Part shown: piece after piece, positions 8,751-16,233 of the stretch
Layout: each line of letters begins with the position of its first letter
Numbering within the stretch: position 1 is the first letter of the stretch
Assembly: GCA_965200465.1 (NCBI GenBank)
Contig: OZ241358.1
Location: forward strand, 3,286,001 to 3,350,000
Source: Azophilus sp965200465
Lineage (GTDB): Bacteria > Pseudomonadota > Gammaproteobacteria > Pseudomonadales > Azotimanducaceae
Direction of reading: 5' to 3'
Length of the DNA: 64,000 nucleotides
Program-made: the position numbers and the translations under genes
Notes under the pieces: model-generated
The model's input: the letters and a program-made list of their open reading frames with translations, nothing else
Told to the model about the DNA's origin: nothing
Databases searched by the model: none

Positions 8751-9413
8751 TCAGCCACAGTCACATGCCCTCCGGCGGCATGCCTTAACCATACATTTCA
8801 CTTTTTCGATCTCGCCCCACTCAGAATGGCGAGCGGGGTGTGGAACGCAAGCCATGATGTCACTGCATAGCCCAGCTTTTTGCCCAAATGCCTTAGCGAC
8901 ATCCCCGCAAACAACGAACTTCACCCCTGGAATGCACTCCTTCACGATCTTGATCCGCCGACACAGGTCCTGCCTAATGTCCTCTTCAATTTCTTTCGCA
9001 TCCGGGTTGCGACGACGGCTGACCGCAGGGTCATTTCTAATGGTGGATAGATGTTTGAACACAGGAGAGCTTTGCAATGACTGGCAATACGGTCGTTTTT
9101 GCATCGGCAACCGACACACGTTCATGACTCCTACATGACGAAGTGTGCTACACGATGGGAGCAGCCTCCAACTATGCAGAATTTCTCCGATGCTCCGCCC
9201 GTCTGTGCCTAAAAACGCCTTGGCTACCCTGGCGCCGGCCGTCCCCGCCAAGGGGTAGCCCTCAATGACTTCCGACGTGTGCGGCGACTCGCACAACAAG
9301 ATCGTGCTCCTGCGGCCGCAATGGAGATGGCTTTCAAGGTCATCCACGATGTACCGTCGCCAAGCAGCCATGCAATACGGCGCGACTTGTCTCCTGATCC
9401 TTTCGTAGGGCAC
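8751..9413 (-). CDS. Uracil-DNA glycosylase-like protein of unknown function
   Basis: A 220-residue protein starting at GTG 9411-9413, preceded by a GGGAG ribosome-binding site about 6 bp upstream. ILLCESPHTSEVIEGYPLAG (38-57) resembles motif 1 of the uracil-DNA glycosylase superfamily (GExPG...G.P..G..G). VKFVVCGDVAKAF (164-176) is a core beta strand and turn, and VPHPARHSEW (190-199) resembles the HPS/HPA motif 2 that enters the DNA minor groove. NVCRLP near 99 may carry the motif-2-proximal Asn. Typical UDGs have clearer motifs, so this is a divergent member that may not remove uracil. The gene follows a caspase-like gene by 68 bp on the same strand, and both are AT-richer than the flanks, suggesting joint acquisition. 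Confidence 0.6.
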   Translation of the reverse strand: MPYERIRRQVAPYCMAAWRRYIVDDLESHLHCGRRSTILLCESPHTSEVIEGYPLAGTAGARVAKAFLGTDGRSIGEILHSWRLLPSCSTLRHVGVMNVCRLPMQKRPYCQSLQSSPVFKHLSTIRNDPAVSRRRNPDAKEIEEDIRQDLCRRIKIVKECIPGVKFVVCGDVAKAFGQKAGLCSDIMACVPHPARHSEWGEIEKVKCMVKACRRRACDCG

Positions 9414-9481
9414 TGCTGCTCCCTCATATCAAGTTTTAGGGCATGGCGCGCCTCACTAGGCGTTGCACTTGTGAGTTGAAT

Positions 9482-10093
9482 CTAGCGCAAATGAAGATCG
9501 AACTCACACTTTGGAAAACTGCCTTGAAGGTGTTCTTTCAAACTCACCAATCGTTCTCTAGATTTTCTGTGATTCAAGTTAATACCCTCTTGCCAGATCG
9601 AACTGAACAGCATCAGTTCAAGCAACGCCGCTGGCGGCAAAGTTCTGTCCACCCAGCCAACCTCAGCACTATAGCCCGAAACGGCGGCAGCGGAGCTTTT
9701 ATCAATGAATCTCCGAATTCGATCCGCATTGCCCATGAGCGTTTTGCAGCCGCTAAAATGAACCAAACAACCTTTGCAAGCTGCCTTTGCCTCTGCCTCC
9801 ATCACCATAGCGAGTTTTTCAATTGGCACTGAGGCCGATGGCTGTTCCTCATTGGACAGCCATATCTCTCCTTCTTTACCATGCGTTGCTAAGTAGAGAA
9901 TCGACCCCTTTGGATAATAATTCCACTCATGCTCAAGCCAGTAGAACATCTCCCCAGCCGTTGCGGCATTGCGTCTAACGTACTTCCACTGCCCCATCCC
10001 TTGCAGCATCTGCAACATGGGCTCTACCGATGGCTCCACGTCGCCGCCCCAATGTCCCTCAATGCAGTAGATGATTGGTTCATCGGTCGCCAT
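9482..10093 (-). CDS. Caspase-like (CHAT/DUF6642-like) putative protease
   Basis: A 203-residue protein. IIYCIEGHWGGDVEPSVEPM forms the first strand and loop. ILYLATHGKEGEIWL places a His-Gly pair at 71-72, and LVHFSGCKTL places a Cys at 116, each at the end of a hydrophobic strand. That spacing of a His-Gly strand followed by a Gly-Cys strand is the hallmark of clan CD caspase-like folds, and the whole resembles a small family I recall as DUF6642. ATG 10091-10093 has a GGGAG ribosome-binding site. Base composition is lower in GC than the LPS and catabolic genes around it. Clan CD proteases in bacteria are often effectors of abortive defence; that role is inferred here. Confidence 0.6.
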   Translation of the reverse strand: MATDEPIIYCIEGHWGGDVEPSVEPMLQMLQGMGQWKYVRRNAATAGEMFYWLEHEWNYYPKGSILYLATHGKEGEIWLSNEEQPSASVPIEKLAMVMEAEAKAACKGCLVHFSGCKTLMGNADRIRRFIDKSSAAAVSGYSAEVGWVDRTLPPAALLELMLFSSIWQEGINLNHRKSRERLVSLKEHLQGSFPKCEFDLHLR

Positions 10094-10296
10094 TTCGCAC
10101 TCCCTAGTTGCCGCTGGTCCAATTCGGGAGCGCAGTCTAGCATTATTTAGCTAGGGCGGTGTGCCCCAAAATCTGGCGGCAGTACGCTAGGGTGTTCTCC
10201 CGCGCCGGTGAACGGCGGCTTAAGAGTTCATGGGCGAGTTCGAGGCCGAGTGCGCCAAGCGAAGCGGGCGTTTACTGGTGTGCAGAGCGCGGTGCC

Positions 10297-11139
10297 CTAG
10301 GGTTGTGCTTGTTGGATGGTCGTCAAGGCCGATTCATACAGGGGCTGGTCGATCATCACGCCTTCGACTAGGATGGCTGCGCCGCCGCCCGCCTCAAAGG
10401 CGGCGACGATCTTGCGCGCCTTGGCCAGCTCCTCCGCCGGCGGCGCAAAGCCTTGGTGAATGAAAGGCACTTGGCGGGGATGAATGGCGCATCGGGCGCG
10501 AAAGCCCAAGCCTCTGATGCGCTGGGTGTCGGCCAAAGCGCCTTCGCCATCTTGGACGTCGGGCCATACGCCGTCAATGGCCAGCACTCGGTGTGCGACG
10601 GCCGCAGCGATGATGCGCCCGCGCGCATAGGCCAAGCCGTCCCACTGCATGGCCGCGCCGGTGTCCGCGCAGTAGTCCGCGGAACCGAACAGCAGCGCGG
10701 CCACCTGCGGATGGGCGGCGATGGCGGCGGCGGCTTCGATTCCGGCGGCGGTTTCCAAGATGGCGATCAACGGCGGGGCGGGATCGAGCAAGGCACCGAT
10801 CAAGTCCATTTCCCTAGGCGCCGCGGCCTTGGGCACGAGCAATGCGTCAGGCGCATGGCCGGCCTCCGCCAGCGCCAGCAGGTCGCGCAGGCCATCGGCG
10901 GTGGCCAAGCCGTTTATGCGCAGAAACCGCCCCACTTGGGCGGCGCCCTGCATCGGCAAGCGGCCGATGATGGCCCGCGCTTCCTGCTTTTGCGCCCTGG
11001 GCACGGCGTCCTCCAAATCGAAGCAGACGGCGTCGGCGCCGGAATCAAGCGCCTTCCGAAACCGGTCGGCCCGGCTGCCGGGCACGAACAGCAGCGAACG
11101 CAATGCTCCCCACCGCCAACTTTGCTTGGACTGATTCAT
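10297..11139 (-). CDS. CitE-like CoA-ester lyase (HpcH/HpaI aldolase family)
   Basis: A 280-residue beta-barrel lyase of the CitE/malyl-CoA lyase group. RSLLFVPGSRADRFRKAL at the N-terminus, DAVCFDLEDAVP with the metal-binding Glu/Asp pair, and FLRINGL are family landmarks; ILETAAGIEAA supplies the second metal-binding Glu, and LLFGSADYCAD follows. ATG 11139 is preferred over GTG 11145 because an AGG lies at proper spacing before the ATG. It is the last gene of the dctP-dctQ-dctM operon, 6 bp after dctM. With a CoA-transferase and a hydratase in the divergent operon, the likely reaction is cleavage of beta-methylmalyl-CoA (to glyoxylate and propionyl-CoA) or citramalyl-CoA (to pyruvate and acetyl-CoA). 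Which one cannot be decided here. Confidence 0.85.
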   Translation of the reverse strand: MNQSKQSWRWGALRSLLFVPGSRADRFRKALDSGADAVCFDLEDAVPRAQKQEARAIIGRLPMQGAAQVGRFLRINGLATADGLRDLLALAEAGHAPDALLVPKAAAPREMDLIGALLDPAPPLIAILETAAGIEAAAAIAAHPQVAALLFGSADYCADTGAAMQWDGLAYARGRIIAAAVAHRVLAIDGVWPDVQDGEGALADTQRIRGLGFRARCAIHPRQVPFIHQGFAPPAEELAKARKIVAAFEAGGGAAILVEGVMIDQPLYESALTTIQQAQP

Positions 11140-11145
11140 CTGCAC

Positions 11146-12414
11146 CTAACCGTAAACGGCTTGCGGCAACCATAGCGACAATTGCGGGAAAAATATCACC
11201 AGCAGCAACAAAAACAGCATCAGCGCCAAGAACGGCGCCAAGCCGCGCACCAGGTCCGCAAACGAAGCCGGGGACAGCGACCGCAGCACAAACAGGGACA
11301 GGCCGATGGGCGGCGTAAGGGTGGCGATGCCTAGATTGACTATCACCACCACGGCGTAGTGGATGGGGTCTATGCGCAGTTCGTGCAGCGCCGGCAGCAC
11401 CACCGGCAAGGTGATGAGGATAACGGACACCGCCTCCAGAATGGTGCCCAGCGCCAGCATGACGGCGCTGAGCAGCAGCATGAAGGCGCTCGGCCCCACC
11501 TCCAGAGCGCCGACCCAAGCAGCGAACTGCGCCGGAGCGCCTGACACTGCGATGACATGGGCGAAGGGAAAGGCGAAGGCGACGATCATCATGATGGCGG
11601 CGGACTTCTGCATGGCTTCGGCAAGGGTGTCGAGCACATCGATGCGCTCTTGGTTGTACACGAACAGGCTTAGGAGCACCGCCGCCAACGCTGCGGCGGC
11701 GGCGGCTTCGGTAATGGTCAAGACGCCCGAGTAGATGCCGCCCAAGGCCACCAGAGGAATCGAAGCCGCCGGCAGGCCGCGCAACTGCAGGCGCAGCCAA
11801 GCGCCCGGAGGGGCGGCGTGCGCCGGCAGGCGGCCTTGGCGGCTGCACAGCAGCGCCCAAGCCATGAACAGCCCGGCCAGCAACAGGCCCGGCGCCACCC
11901 CGGCGAGAAACAATTGCGGAATGGACTCATCCGCGACCACTCCATAGACGATCAGCACCAGCGAGGGCGGAATCAGAATGCCAAGAGTGGCCGATGCGCC
12001 GACGATGCCGGCGGCGAAGGGCTCCGGGTAATGCCGGCTGCGCATGGCCGGTATCAGGATCGCGCCCAACGCCAAGGCGGTGGCAGTGGAGGAGCCGGAA
12101 ATTGCCGAAAAAAGCGTCGCCGCCAACACGCTGACCAAGGCCAAGCCGCCCCGGAAGCGTCCCACCCAAGCATTGGCGGCCTCCACCAAGGCGTGGGCCG
12201 CGCCGCTTTTCTGCATGAAGGTGGCGGCTATGACGAAGAACGGCACGGCCACCAAGGTGCCGGAATTCAACCGATCCAGAATCAGTTGCGCCAGCCCAGG
12301 CAAGGCATGGCCGCTAGCCAAAAAAGCCAGCGCCGAGGTCGCCCCCAAGGCCAGGTACACCGCGGCGCCGCTGAGCAGCAACAGCAATAGGCCGACGATG
12401 GGCAGCAGGATCAT
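11146..12414 (-). CDS. dctM: TRAP transporter large permease (DctM)
   Basis: A very hydrophobic 422-residue protein with about a dozen membrane segments, starting MILLPIVGLLLLLLSGAAVY. SGSSTATALALGAILIPAM, GASATLGILIPPSLVLIVYG and the near-terminal NLGIATLTPPIGLSLF are repeated features of the DctM family, the Na+-driven translocation subunit. Its ATG overlaps the dctQ stop in an ATGA (12411-12414). The frame is open for 113 codons further upstream, but that part is dctQ shadow. The substrate is set by the DctP partner and is probably a dicarboxylate, judging from the neighbouring CoA-ester enzymes. Confidence 0.93.
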   Translation of the reverse strand: MILLPIVGLLLLLLSGAAVYLALGATSALAFLASGHALPGLAQLILDRLNSGTLVAVPFFVIAATFMQKSGAAHALVEAANAWVGRFRGGLALVSVLAATLFSAISGSSTATALALGAILIPAMRSRHYPEPFAAGIVGASATLGILIPPSLVLIVYGVVADESIPQLFLAGVAPGLLLAGLFMAWALLCSRQGRLPAHAAPPGAWLRLQLRGLPAASIPLVALGGIYSGVLTITEAAAAAALAAVLLSLFVYNQERIDVLDTLAEAMQKSAAIMMIVAFAFPFAHVIAVSGAPAQFAAWVGALEVGPSAFMLLLSAVMLALGTILEAVSVILITLPVVLPALHELRIDPIHYAVVVIVNLGIATLTPPIGLSLFVLRSLSPASFADLVRGLAPFLALMLFLLLLVIFFPQLSLWLPQAVYG

Positions 12415-12890
12415 GGTCCGCTGCCGCTTGCCGCCGCATCGGATTTGCCGCCGGCGTCCCACAGCGACCGCCAGTAGCGCCACGCCATCAGCGCCATGCC
12501 GACCGGGAAGCCGCTGTAGTACCAGTGCAGGGGCAGCGCCAGCGCGGAATCGCTGCGCTCCCCAAGCTGCACCGACAGCGCCACGACCAAGGCGCCGGCG
12601 TAAGTCATTAGGGCGCAAAAGGCCAAGCCAAGGACGGCGCCGGCGCGGGCCAGCAGGGCGGCGAGGCGCGGCGGCAGGACGCGCTCCAGAATGTCGGCGT
12701 GGACGTGGGCGCCTTGGCAAACCAGCAGGCCGCCGGACAGCCACATCGCCCAAACGCTGAGGTAAATGACCAGTTCGTCCACCCAGCCGGCGGCAATGCT
12801 TGGCAGCAGGTGGCGGGACAGGGCGGCGTAGCAGGCCAACAGCAGGGACGCACCGGTGAGCGCGCCAACCAGTTTGCGTTCGCCGCTCAC
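12411..12890 (-). CDS. dctQ: TRAP transporter small permease (DctQ)
   Basis: A 159-residue four-helix membrane protein from a GTG start at 12888-12890, beginning VSGERKLVGALTGASLLLAC. WVDELVIYLSVWAMWLSGG matches the conserved second helix of DctQ, and ALPLHWYYSGFPVGMALMAW matches the last helix. The start GTG overlaps the dctP stop by 4 bp, and the stop overlaps the dctM start by 4 bp, so the three transporter genes are translationally coupled. The longer open frame upstream of 12890 overlaps dctP and is not used. Confidence 0.9.
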   Translation of the reverse strand: MSGERKLVGALTGASLLLACYAALSRHLLPSIAAGWVDELVIYLSVWAMWLSGGLLVCQGAHVHADILERVLPPRLAALLARAGAVLGLAFCALMTYAGALVVALSVQLGERSDSALALPLHWYYSGFPVGMALMAWRYWRSLWDAGGKSDAAASGSGP

Positions 12891-13936
12891 GGGCGTTGCG
12901 CCAACGCAGCCAAGGTGCTTTCCAGCAAATCCGCGTTCATGCCGACCTTGGCGGCCACCGTTCGGGAGGCGTCGTCCAGCCGCTGGCGCAGGGCGGGGTC
13001 CCCGCTGTGCGGCAAGGCGCGACAATGGACGCCGGCGTTCGCCAAGTCCGCCTTGGCTTCGGCTTGGATGCGCTGCGCCAAGGCGCGGGACGACGCGGCC
13101 AATTGCCGCCAAGTGGCGAACAGCAACGCCTGCTCGTCAGCTGTCAGCCGCTGCAGGGCGGCGTTGCTGATCATGGGCACATATTGAATCAGGTTGGCGT
13201 TGTCCTCCAGGCAGTGCTTGATGCCGGCGTCCCAAAGGCGGGCGCTGCGCATCGTCTCATGGGTGGATTGAACGGCGTCCAAGCTGCCTTGGGAGAGCGC
13301 CAAGGGCACATCGGGAAAGGGCACCGCCACCGGCACGGCGCCAAGTTCGGCAAACAGCAGGGCGGGGCCGACGCCGCCGGGATAGCGCAGCTTCAAGCCG
13401 GCGTAGTCCGCCGTGCTGCGCAAATGCCTCTCGGTGGCGTAGGTGGCGGTGAACCCCAGGTCCAGCAAGGGCGCCAGCACCCTGACGTTCAGCGTCTCCT
13501 CAATGGCCGCACGGACGTTGCGGCCAAGGGGGCCGTCGGTGACGGCGTAAGCGATGTCCGGCGGCTGCCCGTAGAAGGCCGGCAGGGACAGCAAGCTGGC
13601 GTTGGGTTCGAAGCGGGCCACCTTGGAGTCCGCCGGCATGGCGAAGTCGATCAAGCCCCAAGCCAGCGCTTTGCCCACGTCCCGGTCGCTCATCAGTTGG
13701 CCGGCCTCGTAGATTTCCAGCAGCAATCCCCCTGCCGATGCCTCCGCCAGCCGTTGCCCGAAACGCCGCACCACCTCATTGCGGAAGTGGCTTGGGGCCG
13801 TGTCCAAGCTGGCGACCAAAGTGACTGGGGCCTGTTTGCTGGAGCTTGGGCGGTGCAGGTCAAAGGCGATGCCGCCGCTCGCCAAGACGAACGCGACGAA
13901 AGTTGCGTGAAACTTGGCCGGCGCCTTGCTGAACAC
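12887..13936 (-). CDS. dctP: TRAP transporter periplasmic solute-binding protein (DctP)
   Basis: From GTG 13936 the protein has 349 residues and begins with a short basic stretch and the hydrophobic run FVAFVLASGGIAF, a plausible signal peptide. The mature part contains FGQRLAEASAGGLLLEIYEA, GLIDFAMP, GLKLRYPGG and SLDAVQSTHETM, which follow the DctP pattern; the Arg in LKLRYPG fits the conserved carboxylate-binding arginine. A longer reading frame would begin inside the palindromic operator at 14004-14013, so I reject it. First gene of the dctP-dctQ-dctM-citE operon, divergent from the CoA-transferase gene. Confidence 0.87.
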   Translation of the reverse strand: MFSKAPAKFHATFVAFVLASGGIAFDLHRPSSSKQAPVTLVASLDTAPSHFRNEVVRRFGQRLAEASAGGLLLEIYEAGQLMSDRDVGKALAWGLIDFAMPADSKVARFEPNASLLSLPAFYGQPPDIAYAVTDGPLGRNVRAAIEETLNVRVLAPLLDLGFTATYATERHLRSTADYAGLKLRYPGGVGPALLFAELGAVPVAVPFPDVPLALSQGSLDAVQSTHETMRSARLWDAGIKHCLEDNANLIQYVPMISNAALQRLTADEQALLFATWRQLAASSRALAQRIQAEAKADLANAGVHCRALPHSGDPALRQRLDDASRTVAAKVGMNADLLESTLAALAQRP

Positions 13937-14003
13937 TTCTTCAGCCGCTCCGGAAGGAGGCTTGGGACTTGACCATCGCTCTGCTAGTCTATATCTATAC
14001 GGA

Positions 14004-14013
14004 TGTCCGGACA
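14004..14013. promoter_or_regulatory. Palindromic operator TGTCCGGACA upstream of dctP
   Basis: A perfect 10-bp palindrome lies about 70 bp upstream of the dctP start and 110 bp upstream of the divergent CoA-transferase gene. The same core occurs at 16173-16182 before the TonB receptor. On the minus strand TTGTCC, overlapping the palindrome, could serve as a -35 element with TAGACT 17 bp further as -10, so a bound repressor would block the promoter. The likely binder is the HutC-type GntR regulator encoded at 15314-16069. The match is seen; the binding is inferred. Confidence 0.65.
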
Positions 14014-14123
14014 AATTAGGAGCAGCAAGGCCCTTAAGCCGGGAAAGAGGCGCACCGCGGCCATGAACCTAATTCGCCCGGTCGTCGCGCTCTTAAAGCA
14101 AGCACAACTTTGGCGGGAATTTC

Positions 14124-15317
14124 ATGACATTGCCCTTGCAAGGCCTGCGCGTTTTGGCGGTGGAGCAGTACGGCGCCGCACCCTACGGGACGCTGCAATT
14201 GGCGTCCCTCGGCGCTGAGGTGATCAAGGTGGAAACGCCCGGCCAAGGCGACGTGTCGCGCGACGTGGGACCGTTCTTCCTGCCCGGCGATGACGGCGGC
14301 AGCCTTTTCTTCCAAGGCCTGAACCACAGCAAGCGCAGCATCGCCCTAGATCTCCGCACGGAGCAAGGGCGCGACATTCTGCTGAAGTTGGTGGCGGGCT
14401 GCGACGGCGTGGTGCATAACCTGCGGGGCGACGTGCCGCAACGCTTGCGCCTTGACTACGCCAGCCTGCGCCAAGCCAACGAGCGGGTGGTGTGCGTTCA
14501 TTTGACGGCCTATGGGCGCGACGGCCCCCGAGCGGACTGGCCGGGCTATGACTACGTCATGCAAGCCCAAGCCGGCTATTTCTCGCTGACCGGGGAGCCG
14601 GACGGCCCCCCGGCCCGTTTCGGCCTTTCGGTGGTTGACCTGCAGGCCGGGGTCACCATGGCCATGGCCTTGTTGGCCGGCGTGCTGCAGGCCCGGAGCA
14701 GCGGCCGCGGGCGGGACCTGGACGTCAGCCTCTATGACGTGGCGCTGCACAACCTGAACTATATCGCCATGTGGTCCCTGAACGCCGGTCATCACCAAGG
14801 CCGGGTGCCCCGCTCGGCGCACTTTTCAATGAACCCGTGCCAGCTATACAAGACTGCGGACGGCTGGATTTACCTTATGTGCAACAAGGAGAAGTTCTGG
14901 CGGGCATTGTGCCGCGCCATCGGCCGCCCCCATTTGCAGGATGACCCGCGGTTCGCCACCTTCGCCGACCGGTTGAAGCATCGGGATGAATTGACCGAGG
15001 CGCTCGACGACGCACTCAGCGCCCATGCCACCGCGACTTGGCTCACGCGGTTCGGCAAGGAGTTGCCGGCGGCGCCGGTGCTGAACGTGGAGCAGGCCTT
15101 GGCGGAGGACTTTCCCCGCACCACCGGACGCATCCTCGAATATGAAACCCGCAACGGCAACCGGGTGCGGACCCTGAAGCCGCCGGTTCACACCGCCGCC
15201 GAACCCCGCGTTGGGGCAGCCCCGGAAATGGGCGAGCACACCGATGAACTGCTCGCGCAGCTCGGCTACAGCGAGTCCGCCATCCGTCGGCTGCGCGAGG
15301 CGAGCATCGTTCAATGA
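14124..15317 (+). CDS. Class III CoA-transferase (CaiB/BaiF family)
   Basis: This 397-residue enzyme moves CoA between carboxylic acids through an aspartyl-CoA thioester intermediate. The protein begins PLQGLRVLAVEQYGAAPYG, with LGAEVIKVE and NHSKRSIALDL following as in formyl-CoA and carnitine CoA-transferases. Asp172 in GLSVVDLQAG is the probable catalytic residue. The stop overlaps the GntR start in an ATGA. Together with the MaoC hydratase and CitE lyase of the same module, it could activate mesaconate or itaconate, probably using succinyl-CoA or acetyl-CoA as donor. Class III CoA-transferases occur in bacterial mesaconate clusters; the exact substrate here is inferred. Confidence 0.88.
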   Translation: MTLPLQGLRVLAVEQYGAAPYGTLQLASLGAEVIKVETPGQGDVSRDVGPFFLPGDDGGSLFFQGLNHSKRSIALDLRTEQGRDILLKLVAGCDGVVHNLRGDVPQRLRLDYASLRQANERVVCVHLTAYGRDGPRADWPGYDYVMQAQAGYFSLTGEPDGPPARFGLSVVDLQAGVTMAMALLAGVLQARSSGRGRDLDVSLYDVALHNLNYIAMWSLNAGHHQGRVPRSAHFSMNPCQLYKTADGWIYLMCNKEKFWRALCRAIGRPHLQDDPRFATFADRLKHRDELTEALDDALSAHATATWLTRFGKELPAAPVLNVEQALAEDFPRTTGRILEYETRNGNRVRTLKPPVHTAAEPRVGAAPEMGEHTDELLAQLGYSESAIRRLREASIVQ

Positions 15318-16069
15318 CGGAGGAGCGCTTGACTTGGCCGAGGGGCCTTGCCCGCTATGTGGTGCTTGCGGACTGGTTGACCGACAAGATCGAAGGCGGC
15401 TTCTACGCCGTCGGGGACTACCTGCCCACCGAGGCGCAGCTTTGCAGCAGCTATGACGTCAGCCGCTACACGGCGCGGGCGGCAGTTCGGGAACTGAAGC
15501 GCCGAGGCTTGGTGGCCACTCGCCACGGGGTGGGCACCCAGGTGGTGCATGAAACGGTGAAGGCCGGTAAGTTTCAGCTCGCCTTTGACTCCGTTGACGA
15601 GTTTCTGGGTTCCGCCAGGGAGCTGCGGCTGCTGGTGCTGGGGTCTGTGCGCAAGCCGGCCGACGAGCTGGTGGCCGCCATTCTAGGCTGCGGCCCTGGA
15701 GAGGCGTATCTGCATGTGGAGGGCCGCCGCCAAGCGGCTGGCTCCGAGCAGATCTTCGCTTGTTCGGAATTGCTGATTCCGGAGCGCTTCGCCGGCATCG
15801 ACCAGTTTCTCGGCCAGGGCCACACCTTGGTCAGCGAACTGATCGAGCAACATTACCGGGTGAGCACCGGCCGCATTCATCAGACCATTGAGGCCGTCAA
15901 CTTAAGCCAGCGGACGGCCGCGGCCTTGGGCGTGCCGCGGCGCTCCCCAGGCCTGTTGGTGTGCCGCACCTACTTCGACGATGCGCAAAACGCCCTGCTG
16001 CACGCCCGCAACAGCCATGGCGGAAAAAACGCCGTTTTGAGCATGGACATCCGCCGCGGACGGGACTGA
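15314..16069 (+). CDS. GntR family transcriptional regulator (HutC subfamily)
   Basis: A 251-residue regulator with an N-terminal winged helix (DYLPTEAQLCSSYDVSRYTA and RAAVRELKRRGLVATRHGVG) and a C-terminal UTRA ligand-binding domain, recognisable from FACSELLIPERFAGI and GRIHQTIEAVNL. The gene overlaps the CoA-transferase stop by 4 bp, so enzyme and regulator are co-expressed. Palindromes with the core TGTCCGGACA lie before both dctP (14004) and the TonB receptor (16171) and are the obvious candidates for its operators. It probably represses until the dicarboxylate or its CoA ester binds. Confidence 0.88.
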   Translation: MTEERLTWPRGLARYVVLADWLTDKIEGGFYAVGDYLPTEAQLCSSYDVSRYTARAAVRELKRRGLVATRHGVGTQVVHETVKAGKFQLAFDSVDEFLGSARELRLLVLGSVRKPADELVAAILGCGPGEAYLHVEGRRQAAGSEQIFACSELLIPERFAGIDQFLGQGHTLVSELIEQHYRVSTGRIHQTIEAVNLSQRTAAALGVPRRSPGLLVCRTYFDDAQNALLHARNSHGGKNAVLSMDIRRGRD

Positions 16070-16170
16070 TTGGCGCGGATTGGCCACCATCGCCAAGCAA
16101 CTTCGGCCCTGCTTTTCGAGCAGGTTGGGCAAACGCTGAGAAAGGTCGAAAAATTGCTTGACATCCTCTA

Positions 16171-16184
16171 GTTGTCCGGACAAC
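16171..16184. promoter_or_regulatory. Palindromic operator GTTGTCCGGACAAC upstream of TonB receptor
   Basis: A perfect 14-bp palindrome, 50 bp before the TonB receptor start. A good -35 hexamer TTGACA sits just upstream at 16158-16163, so the palindrome fills the spacer of the presumed promoter, a classic repressor position; a convincing -10 is not obvious. It shares the 10-bp core with the site before dctP, which marks the two units as one regulon. Confidence 0.7.
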
Positions 16185-16233
16185 GATATGTCTGTCCATC
16201 TGGATAACCTAGGGCAAATAGGAGAGCAGATCC

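Noticed and set aside
13937..14014. N-terminal extension of DctP to an ATG at 14014
   Set aside because: It would place the start codon inside the palindromic operator, and the signal-peptide-like N-terminus begins at GTG 13936.
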